Source: Nitrospirota bacterium | GTDB lineage: Bacteria; Nitrospirota; Nitrospiria; Nitrospirales; UBA8639 | NCBI GenBank assembly: GCA_029881175.1 | Contig: JAOUNC010000039.1 | Coordinates: 1-12,008, forward strand | Direction: 5' to 3' | DNA length: 12,008 nucleotides | Shown here: piece by piece, positions 1-7,094 of the stretch | How the letters are laid out: every line of letters begins with the position of its first letter | How positions within the stretch are numbered: the first letter of the stretch is position 1 | Made by a program: the position numbers and the translations under genes | Notes under the pieces: generated by a model | What the model was told of the DNA's origin: nothing | Seen by the model: the letters and a program-made list of their open reading frames with translations, nothing else | Databases searched by the model: none

Positions 1-334
1 CAAATTCGTTGATGCCAAACAGCGAATAGGATCCGCTAATCAGCCAATAGACAAAGGCAGGCTTCGCATAGCGTGGTTCATAATTGAGGGTGGGAGAAAT
101 CCAATCGCCGGTTTCCAACATTTCTCGGGCGGCTTCGGCGTTGCTGCCTTCATCCCGATCAGTCAACCCTAATCCACCCATCTCCAACCCGCCGAGCCAT
201 CCGCCTTCCAAGCCAAATAGCCAAACACCCAGCACCAGCAACAAAACAATATGCGAAAGGGAGGAGTGAGAAAGCCAGGATTGATGAGAAGAAGACGTTG
301 TAGAAGAGGCTGAAGGAATGGAAGGATTATCCAC
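1..334 (-). CDS. ArnT/PMT-type (GT-C) glycosyltransferase, N-terminal part, cut by window edge
   Basis: The first 111 codons of a membrane glycosyltransferase that continues beyond position 1. The start is a GTG at 334-332. A Ser/Thr-rich stretch of about 25 residues is followed by a hydrophobic segment (IVLLLVLGVWLFGLEGGW), a likely first membrane helix. Next comes the family signature of ArnT/dolichyl-phosphate-mannose-type transferases: LTDRDEGSNAEAAREMLETG, then the elements DWISPTLNYEPRY and KPAFVYWL. The DRDE aspartate/glutamate pair sits in the first periplasmic loop, which in this family holds the catalytic acid. Members move a sugar from a polyprenyl-phosphate carrier onto lipid A, lipid or protein on the outer face of the inner membrane. 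The start overlaps the stop of the upstream LAB_N gene by 8 bases, so the two are probably translationally coupled. The true substrate cannot be told from the N-terminus. The start is uncertain because the Ser-rich extension is not typical of the family. Confidence 0.85.
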   Translation of the reverse strand, partial: MDNPSIPSASSTTSSSHQSWLSHSSLSHIVLLLVLGVWLFGLEGGWLGGLEMGGLGLTDRDEGSNAEAAREMLETGDWISPTLNYEPRYAKPAFVYWLISGSYSLFGINEF

Positions 335-623
335 TCTTGACTCGTTCTTTTGCACGATGAATCAAGATCAAATTTCGCACATAGACCAGGGTTCCCACAC
401 TTTGTCCGGCGATAAACACCAGGTCTACTTTATGAATGGCATACGCTAACACGATGACACTTCCCGCTAAGCTCATATACCAAAAGGAAACAGGAATTTG
501 GCTTTCCGCCTTTTTCTCAGAAACAAACCATTGCAGCACCCACCGGGAAAAGAACAAGCTTTGACCAAAAAATCCAATCCCGAGCCATATCATTTCTTCC
601 GTTGAGAATGAGGTAAAGTCCAT
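327..623 (-). CDS. Stand-alone lipid A biosynthesis N-terminal (LAB_N) domain membrane protein
   Basis: A 98-residue integral membrane protein that is one complete LAB_N domain. Residues about 11-33 (WLGIGFFGQSLFFSRWVLQW), 46-63 and 66-87 are hydrophobic and would form about three membrane helices. The family pattern is visible: FGQ, FFSRWVLQW, SEK, S-x-x-P, FWYMSL, then GQSVGTLVYVRNL. The domain is named for its occurrence in some lipid-A-disaccharide synthases, but here there is no LpxB catalytic part. As I recall, the family is grouped with PQ-loop/SWEET-like transporters, so a role in moving a lipid-linked sugar across the membrane is possible; that is inference. It lies 10 bases downstream of a GT2 glycosyltransferase and overlaps the next GT-C gene. 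This GT2-LAB_N-GT-C order is known from many Gram-negative genomes. Confidence 0.88.
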   Translation of the reverse strand: MDFTSFSTEEMIWLGIGFFGQSLFFSRWVLQWFVSEKKAESQIPVSFWYMSLAGSVIVLAYAIHKVDLVFIAGQSVGTLVYVRNLILIHRAKERVKSG

Positions 624-633
624 ACATCCATGA

Positions 634-1467
634 TCACTGATGAGATTGGGGACGCGTCGATTCCTGCATCTGATAATTCAGACAACGCTTTTGCATCCAG
701 CGAACGGCAAAAAGATCATACAGCCCCACAAACAACCGATTGCCAACCCCATACTTTGACAGGCCATGCGCCCGAGGATAATGCTGAACGGGAACCTCAG
801 TAACCGTGAAACCATACATCTGGGCCAGGGCCGGGAAAAAGCGATGCATGTTTTTAAATAAGGGCATCCGTTCAATCACGGCTCGTCGAAAGATTTTCAA
901 TGAACAGCCCGTATCGGCTATCCCATCATGGATCACCCAATTTCGCACCTGATTGGCAATTCTGGATGACCAGCGACGCACCATATTGTCGTGTCGCGCT
1001 GCACGTCGTCCACACACCAGATCAAATTTCCCCACTAATGGCAACAATTTTGCAAAATCATTCGGATCATATTGTAAATCCCCGTCCATCGTGGCAATCA
1101 ACGCCCCTCTTGCCTGTCGAAACCCGGCATCAAAGGCCGCCGTTTGACCATGATTTCTGTCTAAGTGAATGACTCGCACCGCCGGCGATTGCAAGCCTAT
1201 TTCGTCCAGCAACGATTCACTCCCATCCGTGCTCCCATCATCCACAAACACCAGCTCAAACGAAGCCGCCTCGCTTTCCGGTCGAACTTCAAAAAATTTG
1301 AGCAGTTGGCTCGCTAACAGCGGGATATTGTCCCGTTCATCTTTGATGGGGATTACGACTGAAATCCATGGAAGGGAAAGCATGGTCATCGAAGGAACAG
1401 ATGAGGCGGACAGCATGGTCTTTTTGGACATAACCCACGGTTCGGGGTTCCCACTCTGCCTCGGCAT
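634..1467 (-). CDS. GT2-family glycosyltransferase (polyprenyl-phosphate sugar transferase, DPM1/ArnC-like)
   Basis: A 277-residue GT-A fold glycosyltransferase. After an unstructured start of about 33 residues come the GT2 motifs: WISVVIPIKDERDNI (34-48), FVDDGSTDGS (74-83), DRNHGQTAAFDAG (103-115) and the metal-binding MDGDLQYDP (127-135, DGD at 128-130). The C-terminal RAHGLSKYG segment is typical of the dolichol-/undecaprenyl-phosphate mannosyltransferase group. Such enzymes load a sugar from a nucleotide donor onto a polyprenyl-phosphate at the cytoplasmic face. No long C-terminal membrane helices are seen, unlike ArnC, so it would be a peripheral enzyme like soluble DPM1. It is the first gene of the three-gene minus-strand operon. 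A GAGGA ribosome site about 9-10 bases upstream supports the ATG at 1467. However, a promoter-like -10 overlaps that ATG, and Met13 (1431) is the alternative start. The sugar is unknown. Confidence 0.92.
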   Translation of the reverse strand: MPRQSGNPEPWVMSKKTMLSASSVPSMTMLSLPWISVVIPIKDERDNIPLLASQLLKFFEVRPESEAASFELVFVDDGSTDGSESLLDEIGLQSPAVRVIHLDRNHGQTAAFDAGFRQARGALIATMDGDLQYDPNDFAKLLPLVGKFDLVCGRRAARHDNMVRRWSSRIANQVRNWVIHDGIADTGCSLKIFRRAVIERMPLFKNMHRFFPALAQMYGFTVTEVPVQHYPRAHGLSKYGVGNRLFVGLYDLFAVRWMQKRCLNYQMQESTRPQSHQ

Positions 1468-1495
1468 TCTACTGAATCCTCGAAAAACCGGTCAA
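1466..1495 (-). promoter_or_regulatory. Candidate sigma-70 promoter for the GT2 operon (overlaps the chosen start)
   Basis: On the minus strand, TTGACC (1490-1495) and TAGAAT (1466-1471) are separated by 18 bases, each matching the sigma-70 consensus at five of six positions. The -10 box overlaps the ATG at 1467, so transcription would begin near 1459, inside the annotated frame. Either this match is fortuitous or the protein really starts at Met13 (1431). Confidence 0.3.
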
Positions 1496-1583
1496 ACCTG
1501 CTCAGAGCCAAAGCAGACATCGCCCTCCATCCATTCATGTCGTCAAATCTGTCTACCCATGCGCTCTCATAGATCAGAGAAAG

Positions 1584-1612
1584 TTGACCAGGGGTATGGG
1601 CTTTTGTAAGGT
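1584..1612 (+). promoter_or_regulatory. Weak candidate promoter of the small plus-strand gene
   Basis: TTGACC (1584-1589) is followed after 17 bases by TAAGGT (1607-1612), which keeps the T-A-n-n-n-T core of a -10 box. It sits 28 bases before the ATG at 1640. The -10 is poor, so support is moderate at best. Confidence 0.27.
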
Positions 1613-1639
1613 TGGAATTATTTTCGTGGAGGACCATCA

Positions 1640-1894
1640 ATGCAAGAAGACGTCATACAAGCCTACCTGGAAATTGAACAGGCCATGCAGCGCTACTCAC
1701 TCTTACTCGAACAACACGTCGCGGCGTTACAAACGAGTGAGAATGAACAAGATACCATGAAATTCCAACGGATGAAGGCCGGCTCAAAAGCGATGAGAGA
1801 CAGCAGCCAAATCTATCTCTCGTACGCCAAATATGTGGCGTATGGGATGCCTGAGAGTGACGAATTAAATGAGGAGGAAGATTTGCAAACGTAA
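1640..1894 (+). CDS. Small helical protein of unknown function
   Basis: An 84-residue acidic, mostly helical protein that I do not recognise. The start is well supported: a full GGAGGA ribosome binding site (1628-1633) lies 6 bases before the ATG. The sequence has no signal peptide, cysteine or membrane segment. Residues 1-34 (MQEDVIQAYLEIEQAMQRYS and on) and 40-66 look like two amphipathic helices that could pair as a hairpin or coiled coil, and the tail (SDELNEEEDLQT) is strongly acidic. It stands alone between a divergent glycosyltransferase operon and a convergent tRNA/merR unit, and a perfect hairpin terminator begins 15 bases after its stop. The ribosome site and terminator argue that it is a real gene. 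Its function cannot be inferred from context. Confidence 0.75.
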   Translation: MQEDVIQAYLEIEQAMQRYSLLLEQHVAALQTSENEQDTMKFQRMKAGSKAMRDSSQIYLSYAKYVAYGMPESDELNEEEDLQT

Positions 1895-1909
1895 GGATGG
1901 CAACTATAT

Positions 1910-1932
1910 GGGAGAAGCCTCTGGCTTCTCCC
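1910..1932. terminator. Bidirectional intrinsic terminator between convergent units
   Basis: A perfect 10-base inverted repeat, GGGAGAAGCC (1910-1919) and GGCTTCTCCC (1923-1932), separated by a 3-base loop. It lies 15 bases after the small plus-strand gene and 31 bases beyond the 3' end of tRNA-Pro on the minus strand. The T-rich tail is imperfect on the plus side and absent on the minus side, so termination efficiency is uncertain, but position and symmetry fit a shared terminator. Confidence 0.72.
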
Positions 1933-1963
1933 TCTCCGCACTTTTCACTTCTTACGGTAAATA

Positions 1964-2040
1964 TGGTCGGGGCGAGCCGATTTGAACGGCCGACCTCTCG
2001 CACCCCAAGCGAGTGCGCTACCGGGCTGCGCTACGCCCCG
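1964..2040 (-). tRNA. tRNA-Pro (anticodon GGG), CCA encoded
   Basis: A 77-base tRNA read on the minus strand. The acceptor arms CGGGGCG (2034-2040) and CGCCCCG (1968-1974) pair fully, followed by discriminator A and an encoded CCA (1964-1966). The anticodon stem CTCGC/GCGAG encloses the loop TTGGGGT, giving anticodon GGG at 2004-2006 with G37, a hallmark of proline tRNAs. The T loop TTCAAAT sits between GGCCG and CGGCT. It reads CCC and CCU codons. It starts 47 bases after the merR stop and is probably co-transcribed with ihfA-merR or made from a weak promoter in that gap. Confidence 0.97.
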
Positions 2041-2087
2041 ACACAGATCCTCTTATTCCAGCAAGTGATTTCTCGACCATGTTGAGG

Positions 2088-2444
2088 TTATTCACGATCT
2101 AAAAGCTTTAAAATCCCCTGCAATTCGGCCTTGGCCTTCTCCACACGATCTTTAGATACCTCAACGGCTTTACCGCCAGGTTTTTTTCGATACCAAAATC
2201 GCTTCAGCCCTGCAATCGTATACCCTTCCTCGTAGAGCATTCGTTTGATTTCAAAAACGGTTTCGATATCGGCTTTAGTATAGAACCGGTGCTTCCCCTG
2301 GCTCTTCTTTGGTTTCAGGAAAATGAATTCTGATTCCCAAAACCGCAGGACATATGCGGGAAGGTTCGTTAACGAGGCCACTTCCCCAATTTTATACCCG
2401 GTCTTTTCCTCGTGTTTCGTGCCGGCTCCCATGCCTCTGCTCAC
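2088..2444 (-). CDS. MerR-family transcriptional regulator (minimal, DNA-binding domain plus short coiled coil)
   Basis: A 118-residue protein with one winged-helix MerR domain, residues about 17-85. The helix-turn-helix is YKIGEVASLTNLPAYVLRFW, the wing contains SQGKHRFYTKADIE, and MLYEEGYTIAGLKRFW follows. A lysine-rich linker and a helix (about 97-117) probably form the dimer coil. There is no effector-binding domain and no cysteine, so it is unlikely to be a metal or drug sensor; its target is unknown. The first possible start is a GTG at 2444, 7 bases after the ihfA stop. An ATG at 2432 would give a protein four residues shorter. Neither has a good ribosome site, which suggests translational coupling to ihfA. 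The order ihfA-merR-tRNA-Pro also occurs downstream of pheST in many Proteobacteria, so this is an old gene neighbourhood. Confidence 0.9.
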   Translation of the reverse strand: MSRGMGAGTKHEEKTGYKIGEVASLTNLPAYVLRFWESEFIFLKPKKSQGKHRFYTKADIETVFEIKRMLYEEGYTIAGLKRFWYRKKPGGKAVEVSKDRVEKAKAELQGILKLLDRE

Positions 2445-2451
2445 ATCAGGG

Positions 2452-2748
2452 TCATTCTACAGCCTGACCTTCAGAGCCATTCACATATTGTTTAAAGAGT
2501 GCGCTTGGCCTGAATGTCACCACCCGACGCGGGGTAATGGCAATCTCTTCGCCCGTTCGCGGATTTCGGCCTTTTCGCTCCCCTTTGTTTCTGACGACAA
2601 AATTACCGAACCCGGCAATTTTAACGACTTCTCCTTGTTGAAGCATCGCCTTGATCAAATCCAAGACCTGCTCCACCATTTCCATGGCTTCCGCTTTTTG
2701 AATCCCAGCGGTTTCAGTAATGAGCTCGGCGATGTCCGCCTTTCGCAT
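2452..2748 (-). CDS. ihfA: Integration host factor alpha-like DNA-bending protein (HU/IHF family)
   Basis: A 98-residue histone-like protein. The start ATG at 2748 follows a GAGGGGG ribosome site 8 bases upstream; the frame is open further upstream (to 2868), but that stretch holds the promoter and leader. The family pattern is complete: an N-terminal helical dimer region (MRKADIAELITETAGIQKAE), then GEVVKIAGFGNFVVRNKGER, and the DNA-contacting beta arm GRNPRTGEEIAITPRRVVTF ending in RPS. The arm contains the Arg-Asn-Pro element whose proline intercalates in HU/IHF complexes. ITPRRVVTFRPS is closer to IhfA than to HU. Such proteins bend DNA and assist transcription, replication and recombination. 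No ihfB is present in this window, so whether it forms a heterodimer or an HU-like homodimer is open. Confidence 0.93.
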   Translation of the reverse strand: MRKADIAELITETAGIQKAEAMEMVEQVLDLIKAMLQQGEVVKIAGFGNFVVRNKGERKGRNPRTGEEIAITPRRVVTFRPSALFKQYVNGSEGQAVE

Positions 2749-2789
2749 AATCAATACCCCCTCGCAAATGATATTGAAAGGAGTGGAAA

Positions 2790-2804
2790 CGGACGGGATG
2801 TCCG
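2790..2804. repeat. Short inverted repeat in the ihfA leader
   Basis: CGGAC (2790-2794) and GTCCG (2800-2804) form a perfect 5-base inverted repeat around GGGAT. It lies downstream of the proposed ihfA promoter, in the untranslated leader. It could be an operator or a small RNA hairpin; being short, it may also be chance. Confidence 0.3.
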
Positions 2805-2829
2805 GTCTCCTGACGATGGTGAATTGCAG

Positions 2830-2858
2830 AACGTAACGACCCTTACGAGTCTTGTCAA
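2830..2858 (-). promoter_or_regulatory. Probable sigma-70 promoter for ihfA-merR-tRNA-Pro
   Basis: On the minus strand a perfect TTGACA (2853-2858) is followed after exactly 17 bases by TACGTT (2830-2835). The -10 is weak but keeps the T-A...T ends. Initiation near 2823 would give a leader of about 75 bases before the ihfA ATG. Confidence 0.5.
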
Positions 2859-2911
2859 GAAGCAACAAAAATACGAAAGTTGTTGGCGTCCTCGTTTAAC
2901 ACCGGATAGCG

Positions 2912-4501
2912 TTATCCTTTTGATAAATTTTCTCGCATCAATTTATATTCAATACTATCAGCCAGCGCTTGCCAGCTGGCTTCAATAATATTTTCCGACA
3001 CCCCCACCGTCCCCCACTTTTCCTTTTGATCACCCGATTCAATCAAGACTCTCACTCGTGATCCTGTCCCCCTCCGACCAGTTAAAACACGAACTTTATA
3101 GTCCAGGAGTTTCACTTCACGCAATTGAGGATAAAAACTCTCAAGAGCCTTACGAAGAGCATGATCAAGCGCATTCACCGGACCATCACCTACTGCAGCC
3201 GTATGCTCCACCACATCTCCGACTTTAACCATAATCGTGGCTTCCGAGATGGGCTCTTCATGTGTCTTGCGTTTCTCCACAATAATGCGGCATCCCAACA
3301 GTTCGAATGAGGGCGTATACGTCCCCATGGCTTTGCGCACGAGCAGTTCAAATGACCCCTCAGCCCCCTCGAACTGATACCCTTCATATTCCAACGTTTT
3401 GAGGGAACCCAATAATTCCTGGACCTTTGGGTTATCTTGTGGAAGATCCACCCCAAAGGTTTCAATCTTGCCTAACACCGCGCTCCGCCCACTATTATCC
3501 GAAATCAACACTCGCCGTCGGTTCCCGACTTGATCCGGTTGGACATGCTCATAGGTCAGGGGATTCTTTTGAACGGCATGAATATGCACACCACCTTTGT
3601 GGGCAAACGCGGTATCCCCCACGTACGGCTGGCGTTTATTTGGAAGGAGATTCGCCATTTCCGCCACATAATGTGAAATCGTCCTGAGGTTGGCTAACCG
3701 TCCCTCACCCACCGTCGTTCGACCCATTTTTAATTCTAAATTGGCCAGGATGGAACAGAGGTTCGCATTGCCACACCGCTCGCCAATCCCATTGATCGTC
3801 CCCTGAACCTGAATGACGCCAGCCTGAACCGCGACCAAAGAATTCGCCACTCCCATCTCGGCATCATTATGGGCATGAATGCCCAACGGCACAGAGCAGC
3901 GATCCTTAACGGTTGCGACAATCTCCCGAATTTCCCAAGGCATCGTGCCCCCGTTGGTATCGCACAAGATGATACGTTCAGCTCCTGCCTGTATCGCCGC
4001 ATCAATGGTCTTCAACGCATACGTGGGATCAGTTTTATAACCATCAAAGAAATGCTCAGCATCATAAAAGACCTGCCGACCTTTGGACCGGAGAAAGGCA
4101 ATGGAATCTTCAATTAATTCCAGATTGATGGCTAACGTGGTCTCCAAGGCCTCGGTGACATGAAGCGTCCAACTTTTCCCGAAAACAGTCACGATGTCGG
4201 TTTCGGCCGAGAGCAGCGCCTCCAGTGTGGGATCATCCTTTGCTGAGTTCTTGGCCTTTCTCGTTGAACCAAAGGCCACAATTTTCGCCTGCTGAAGCGG
4301 CGTGGCTTTAATCATTTGAAAAAACTCAATATCTTTTGGATTCGCTCCAGGCCACCCTCCTTCAATGAAATGCACGCCTAACTCATCCAACTTGAGAGCG
4401 ATCCGCAACTTATCCTCGACCGAAAAACTCACGTCCTCGGCCTGCGACCCATCCCGTAGAGTCGTATCGTAGATTTCAATTACGGGGGAAGATGTGTTCA
4501 T
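2912..4501 (-). CDS. cimA: (R)-citramalate synthase
   Basis: A 529-residue enzyme that condenses pyruvate with acetyl-CoA to citramalate, the first step of the threonine-independent isoleucine pathway in the cytoplasm. The N-terminal TIM barrel shows [12 protein letters not shown] (9-20; catalytic Arg16 and metal-binding Asp17), [10 protein letters not shown], the metal ligands of [14 protein letters not shown], and [12 protein letters not shown]. The C-terminal region, about the last 150 residues, resembles the LeuA-type allosteric dimerisation domain, so feedback by isoleucine is expected from family knowledge. The DGSQ form and the length fit the bacterial CimA group better than LeuA or homocitrate synthase. 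The ATG at 4501 begins 25 bases after the lysC stop; an in-frame TTG at 4522 is possible but has poor ribosome-site spacing. It is the last gene of the amino-acid operon. Confidence 0.93.
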   Translation of the reverse strand: MNTSSPVIEIYDTTLRDGSQAEDVSFSVEDKLRIALKLDELGVHFIEGGWPGANPKDIEFFQMIKATPLQQAKIVAFGSTRKAKNSAKDDPTLEALLSAETDIVTVFGKSWTLHVTEALETTLAINLELIEDSIAFLRSKGRQVFYDAEHFFDGYKTDPTYALKTIDAAIQAGAERIILCDTNGGTMPWEIREIVATVKDRCSVPLGIHAHNDAEMGVANSLVAVQAGVIQVQGTINGIGERCGNANLCSILANLELKMGRTTVGEGRLANLRTISHYVAEMANLLPNKRQPYVGDTAFAHKGGVHIHAVQKNPLTYEHVQPDQVGNRRRVLISDNSGRSAVLGKIETFGVDLPQDNPKVQELLGSLKTLEYEGYQFEGAEGSFELLVRKAMGTYTPSFELLGCRIIVEKRKTHEEPISEATIMVKVGDVVEHTAAVGDGPVNALDHALRKALESFYPQLREVKLLDYKVRVLTGRRGTGSRVRVLIESGDQKEKWGTVGVSENIIEASWQALADSIEYKLMRENLSKG

Positions 4502-4526
4502 ACCACAGAGACTCGCTGCCAAATTC

Positions 4527-5777
4527 CTAGTTATTCCTTACCGCATCGGCATGGGTCTTGGGTGCTGTCTCCAGCCCGAATTCCTGATGCAAGCTCCGGA
4601 CAGCCAATTCCATATACTTTTCTTCAACCACACAAGAAATCTTAATTTCCGAGGTACTAATCATCATGATATTGATCCCCTCCCGCGAAAGGGCCGCAAA
4701 CATGCGTGCCGCAACTCCGGAATGAGAGCGCATCCCGACTCCGACCAACGAGACTTTGGCAATTTCTTCATTGACTTCAACCGTTCGCGCACCGACCTCT
4801 TTGGCCAGCTCTCTGACCAGACTCATGGCGGCCCTCAGGTCTCCCCTCGGCACCGTAAAGGAAATGTCCGTCAAAGAATCCTGACTGACATTTTGAATAA
4901 TCATATCAACATTGATCGCCGCTTCCGCAATCGCGACAAAGATTTTTGCGGCAATTCCAGGCTGGTCCGGCACACCCACCACCGTCACCTTGGCCTGATT
5001 ACGATCCCCTGTCACGCCTGACACTAAGACTTGTTCCATATCTGCATCCTCTTTTACCACGCGGGTTCCTGGCCCATTCTGAAAACTGGACAGCACCTCG
5101 ACGGGCACCTGGTATTTCGCGGCCAGCTCAACTGAGCGTGTCTGTAGGACCTTCGCGCCTAAACTCGCTAGTTCTAACATTTCTTCATACGAGATTTTTT
5201 CTAATCGCCGAGCGGTTGGCACCATATTGGGATCGGCGGTATACACCCCATCTACATCGGTATAAATAAAACAGGTATCGGCTTTCAATGCCGCAGCCAA
5301 GACCACAGCAGTCAGATCCGACCCTCCACGCCCAAGCGTTGTGACATCTGACGCTTCATTGATACCTTGAAACCCAGCCACAATGGGCACCACGCCCTCT
5401 CCTAAAGCCGCAAGGACCCGCTCGGTATCAACACGAGAAACTCTGGCTTTGGTATGGGCCCCATCCGTCACAATCCCCACTTGCCGTCCAGTGAAGGATC
5501 TCGCATTGATCCCGAGGCTTTGTAACGTCATGGCCATCAAGGCAATTGTCACGCGCTCTCCTGAGGAGAGCAAGACATCCAGCTCACGGCCATGAGGATC
5601 TGGGGTCAAATCTTTGGCCATTTTGGTGAGCCGATCCGTTTCTCCACTCATCGCAGACAGGACCACCACGACCTGATGGCCCTTGCTCACGGTTTCGCTA
5701 ATGAGCCGGGCGACATGTTGAATGCGTTCAATGTTCCCAACCGACGTGCCACCGAATTTTTGAACATAACACGCCAT
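4527..5777 (-). CDS. lysC: Aspartate kinase (aspartokinase)
   Basis: A 416-residue enzyme that phosphorylates aspartate, the committed step to lysine, threonine and methionine. The kinase domain starts with KFGGTSVGN (7-15), followed by [30 protein letters not shown] and [14 protein letters not shown]. Two ACT domains follow from about residue 262 ([16 protein letters not shown], then [20 protein letters not shown]), the site of feedback control by lysine and/or threonine. The length fits the Bacillus/Corynebacterium monofunctional type, whose genes also yield a separate beta subunit from an internal start; a matching start with a good ribosome site is seen at codon 247. The ATG at 5777 is 5 bases from the stop of the ApgM-family gene with only a weak ribosome site, so it is probably coupled to it. 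Confidence 0.96.
   Translation of the reverse strand: MACYVQKFGGTSVGNIERIQHVARLISETVSKGHQVVVVLSAMSGETDRLTKMAKDLTPDPHGRELDVLLSSGERVTIALMAMTLQSLGINARSFTGRQVGIVTDGAHTKARVSRVDTERVLAALGEGVVPIVAGFQGINEASDVTTLGRGGSDLTAVVLAAALKADTCFIYTDVDGVYTADPNMVPTARRLEKISYEEMLELASLGAKVLQTRSVELAAKYQVPVEVLSSFQNGPGTRVVKEDADMEQVLVSGVTGDRNQAKVTVVGVPDQPGIAAKIFVAIAEAAINVDMIIQNVSQDSLTDISFTVPRGDLRAAMSLVRELAKEVGARTVEVNEEIAKVSLVGVGMRSHSGVAARMFAALSREGINIMMISTSEIKISCVVEEKYMELAVRSLHQEFGLETAPKTHADAVRNN
5037..5052 (-). promoter_or_regulatory. Internal ribosome binding site and ATG in lysC (aspartokinase beta subunit start)
   Basis: AGAGGA (5047-5052) lies 7 bases before an in-frame ATG (5037-5039, codon 247 of lysC). Translation from here to 4527 would give a 170-residue protein holding only the two ACT domains. 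This matches the known alpha2beta2 aspartokinases of Bacillus subtilis and Corynebacterium, in which the beta subunit starts within lysC at about codon 246-250. This internal ribosome site is better than that of the full-length start. Confidence 0.6.
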
Positions 5778-5782
5778 AGCAG

Positions 5783-7021
5783 CTACGTCTTTTCAAAAAA
5801 CCGTTCAAAGAATGTGCTTGCATTGTGAAGTGGGCAATGAGAGGCTTCCTGTTCAGTAAACGCCATCGTAGACAACTGCGCCTCACCCTTCTGCCCTTCA
5901 TAGAGCACATACGGCGAAGGAGGATGCGCCCCCGCTTGTAAAATGCTGCTGCCATTAGACGTGGCCACAACAAAGAGTCGAGCATCTCCAGTTTCGGCAC
6001 ACAACTGTCGTAATGAGCCAATGAGATGTTCATCAATCTGTTGCAGAGACTCTACGAACATCGATGCCTGGGTCGACGAACCTTGAGACACCGCCAACGC
6101 AGAGAAAGGAATATGGAGACAAGCCAGGTCCTGTTTCTCCAGAATCTTTGCCGCCAAATCCGCCATCCGGCCTAACCAGGCAGATTCATTCTCGCCCACG
6201 TCATCCACTTTCACGCTTTTCAGTCCACTCGCCAGTCCCACCCCTCGATAGGGTCCACTTGGCGAAACGACAACACCCTGTATCGGCCATCGCTCTTGCA
6301 ACGGCGACAATTCCACCGGCTTACTCTGTCCCCACAACCACAAGCAATTGGCAGGCTTCAAGCCAGCATTGACTCGCTCTTGATTCACGGGATGATGCTG
6401 AAGAATCACCCGCGAAGCCTCCATTAATTCGCACAAAATTTGAGCGCCCTCGCCTGTTGCAAGATACCGATCAATCGGTTGCCCAATGGCCTCCCGGGGA
6501 GGCCGGCAACCGATTTTGGTATTGCCACCCACCCACACCATAAGATGACGGGAATGATGTCCAAGATAAAATTGAATATTTTCTGATACTAATTGTTCGT
6601 TAATGGCGTCGATCAGTTCCCGGGCTTCTTCTGTTTCCAGACCGCCTCCAGTCACATCGTCCATCACTAATGCCGCACCAAGCTTTTTCCCGTCTCCCCA
6701 CCCATCCTCTGCGCGTAACGTGACAAAATCGCAGAGAAATGCCACATCATGCCGATCCAGAACCACTTCCAGGTTCATGCCCTCAAATGCCCCAGGTCCG
6801 GCAAACCATTTCAATGTGTCATAGCCCAATAAGCTTAAGAAGGCTAATTCCCCGCTAAAGGGACGCGAATCCTTGGGGAGACCGAGACGACCGAATTCCC
6901 CATGCCGGGTGAGATCATCAAGATGCGGAGTTCGGGCCGCCTGGAGTACCGTACGCCCACCCAACTCTTCCAAGGGATGAGTCGGGATTCCATCGATGTG
7001 AACCATGATCGTTTTCTTCAC
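5783..7021 (-). CDS. ApgM / 'proposed homoserine kinase' family protein with degenerate active site
   Basis: A 412-residue protein of the alkaline phosphatase superfamily. The start is GTG with a GAGG site 8 bases upstream. The family outline is clear: [20 protein letters not shown] (8-27), [18 protein letters not shown] (62-69), a central insert domain and a C-terminal half. Active family members are cofactor-independent phosphoglycerate mutases; a subgroup clustered with hom/thrC in genomes without thrB has been proposed as a homoserine kinase substitute. Here the key residues are mostly gone by my alignment. The usual PGSDVAN is FSGELAF (55-61), the catalytic GRGP is GPGA (75-78), the D-x3-H pair becomes Ala308/Ser312, and the SDH of the late motif is SNG (355-357). 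Only Asp10 and His366 remain. The frame is intact and sits between thrC and lysC, so it is likely functional, but as what is unknown: a divergent enzyme, a scaffold or a regulator. Confidence 0.85.
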   Translation of the reverse strand: MKKTIMVHIDGIPTHPLEELGGRTVLQAARTPHLDDLTRHGEFGRLGLPKDSRPFSGELAFLSLLGYDTLKWFAGPGAFEGMNLEVVLDRHDVAFLCDFVTLRAEDGWGDGKKLGAALVMDDVTGGGLETEEARELIDAINEQLVSENIQFYLGHHSRHLMVWVGGNTKIGCRPPREAIGQPIDRYLATGEGAQILCELMEASRVILQHHPVNQERVNAGLKPANCLWLWGQSKPVELSPLQERWPIQGVVVSPSGPYRGVGLASGLKSVKVDDVGENESAWLGRMADLAAKILEKQDLACLHIPFSALAVSQGSSTQASMFVESLQQIDEHLIGSLRQLCAETGDARLFVVATSNGSSILQAGAHPPSPYVLYEGQKGEAQLSTMAFTEQEASHCPLHNASTFFERFFEKT

Positions 7022-7094
7022 GACCGTTGCCTCACTGGTGAAGATTCATGAAATTGGAGGTTTGTCTTGTATTGGCGATGGCCACACAGAACCA

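Noticed and set aside
1386..1640. Minus-strand 84-codon frame across the GT2 start and intergenic region
   Set aside because: It overlaps the N-terminus of the GT2 gene in another frame, has no family pattern, and begins at the small plus-strand gene's own start.
1653..2003. Minus-strand 116-codon frame
   Set aside because: It lies antisense to the well-supported small gene and runs through the terminator and into the tRNA-Pro gene.
2749..2868. N-terminal extension of the ihfA frame
   Set aside because: The extension lacks HU/IHF similarity and covers the promoter and leader. The ATG at 2748 has a GAGGGGG site and gives the normal length.
2323..2988. Plus-strand 221-codon frame over merR and ihfA
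   Set aside because: It is antisense to two clear genes and its translation resembles no protein family.
4494..5021. Plus-strand 175-codon frame over lysC
   Set aside because: It is an antisense shadow of the conserved aspartokinase ACT region.
5770..5830. Possible terminator between the ApgM-family gene and lysC
   Set aside because: A T-rich stretch is present (codons for FFERFFEK), but no stable stem precedes it; it is coding sequence.
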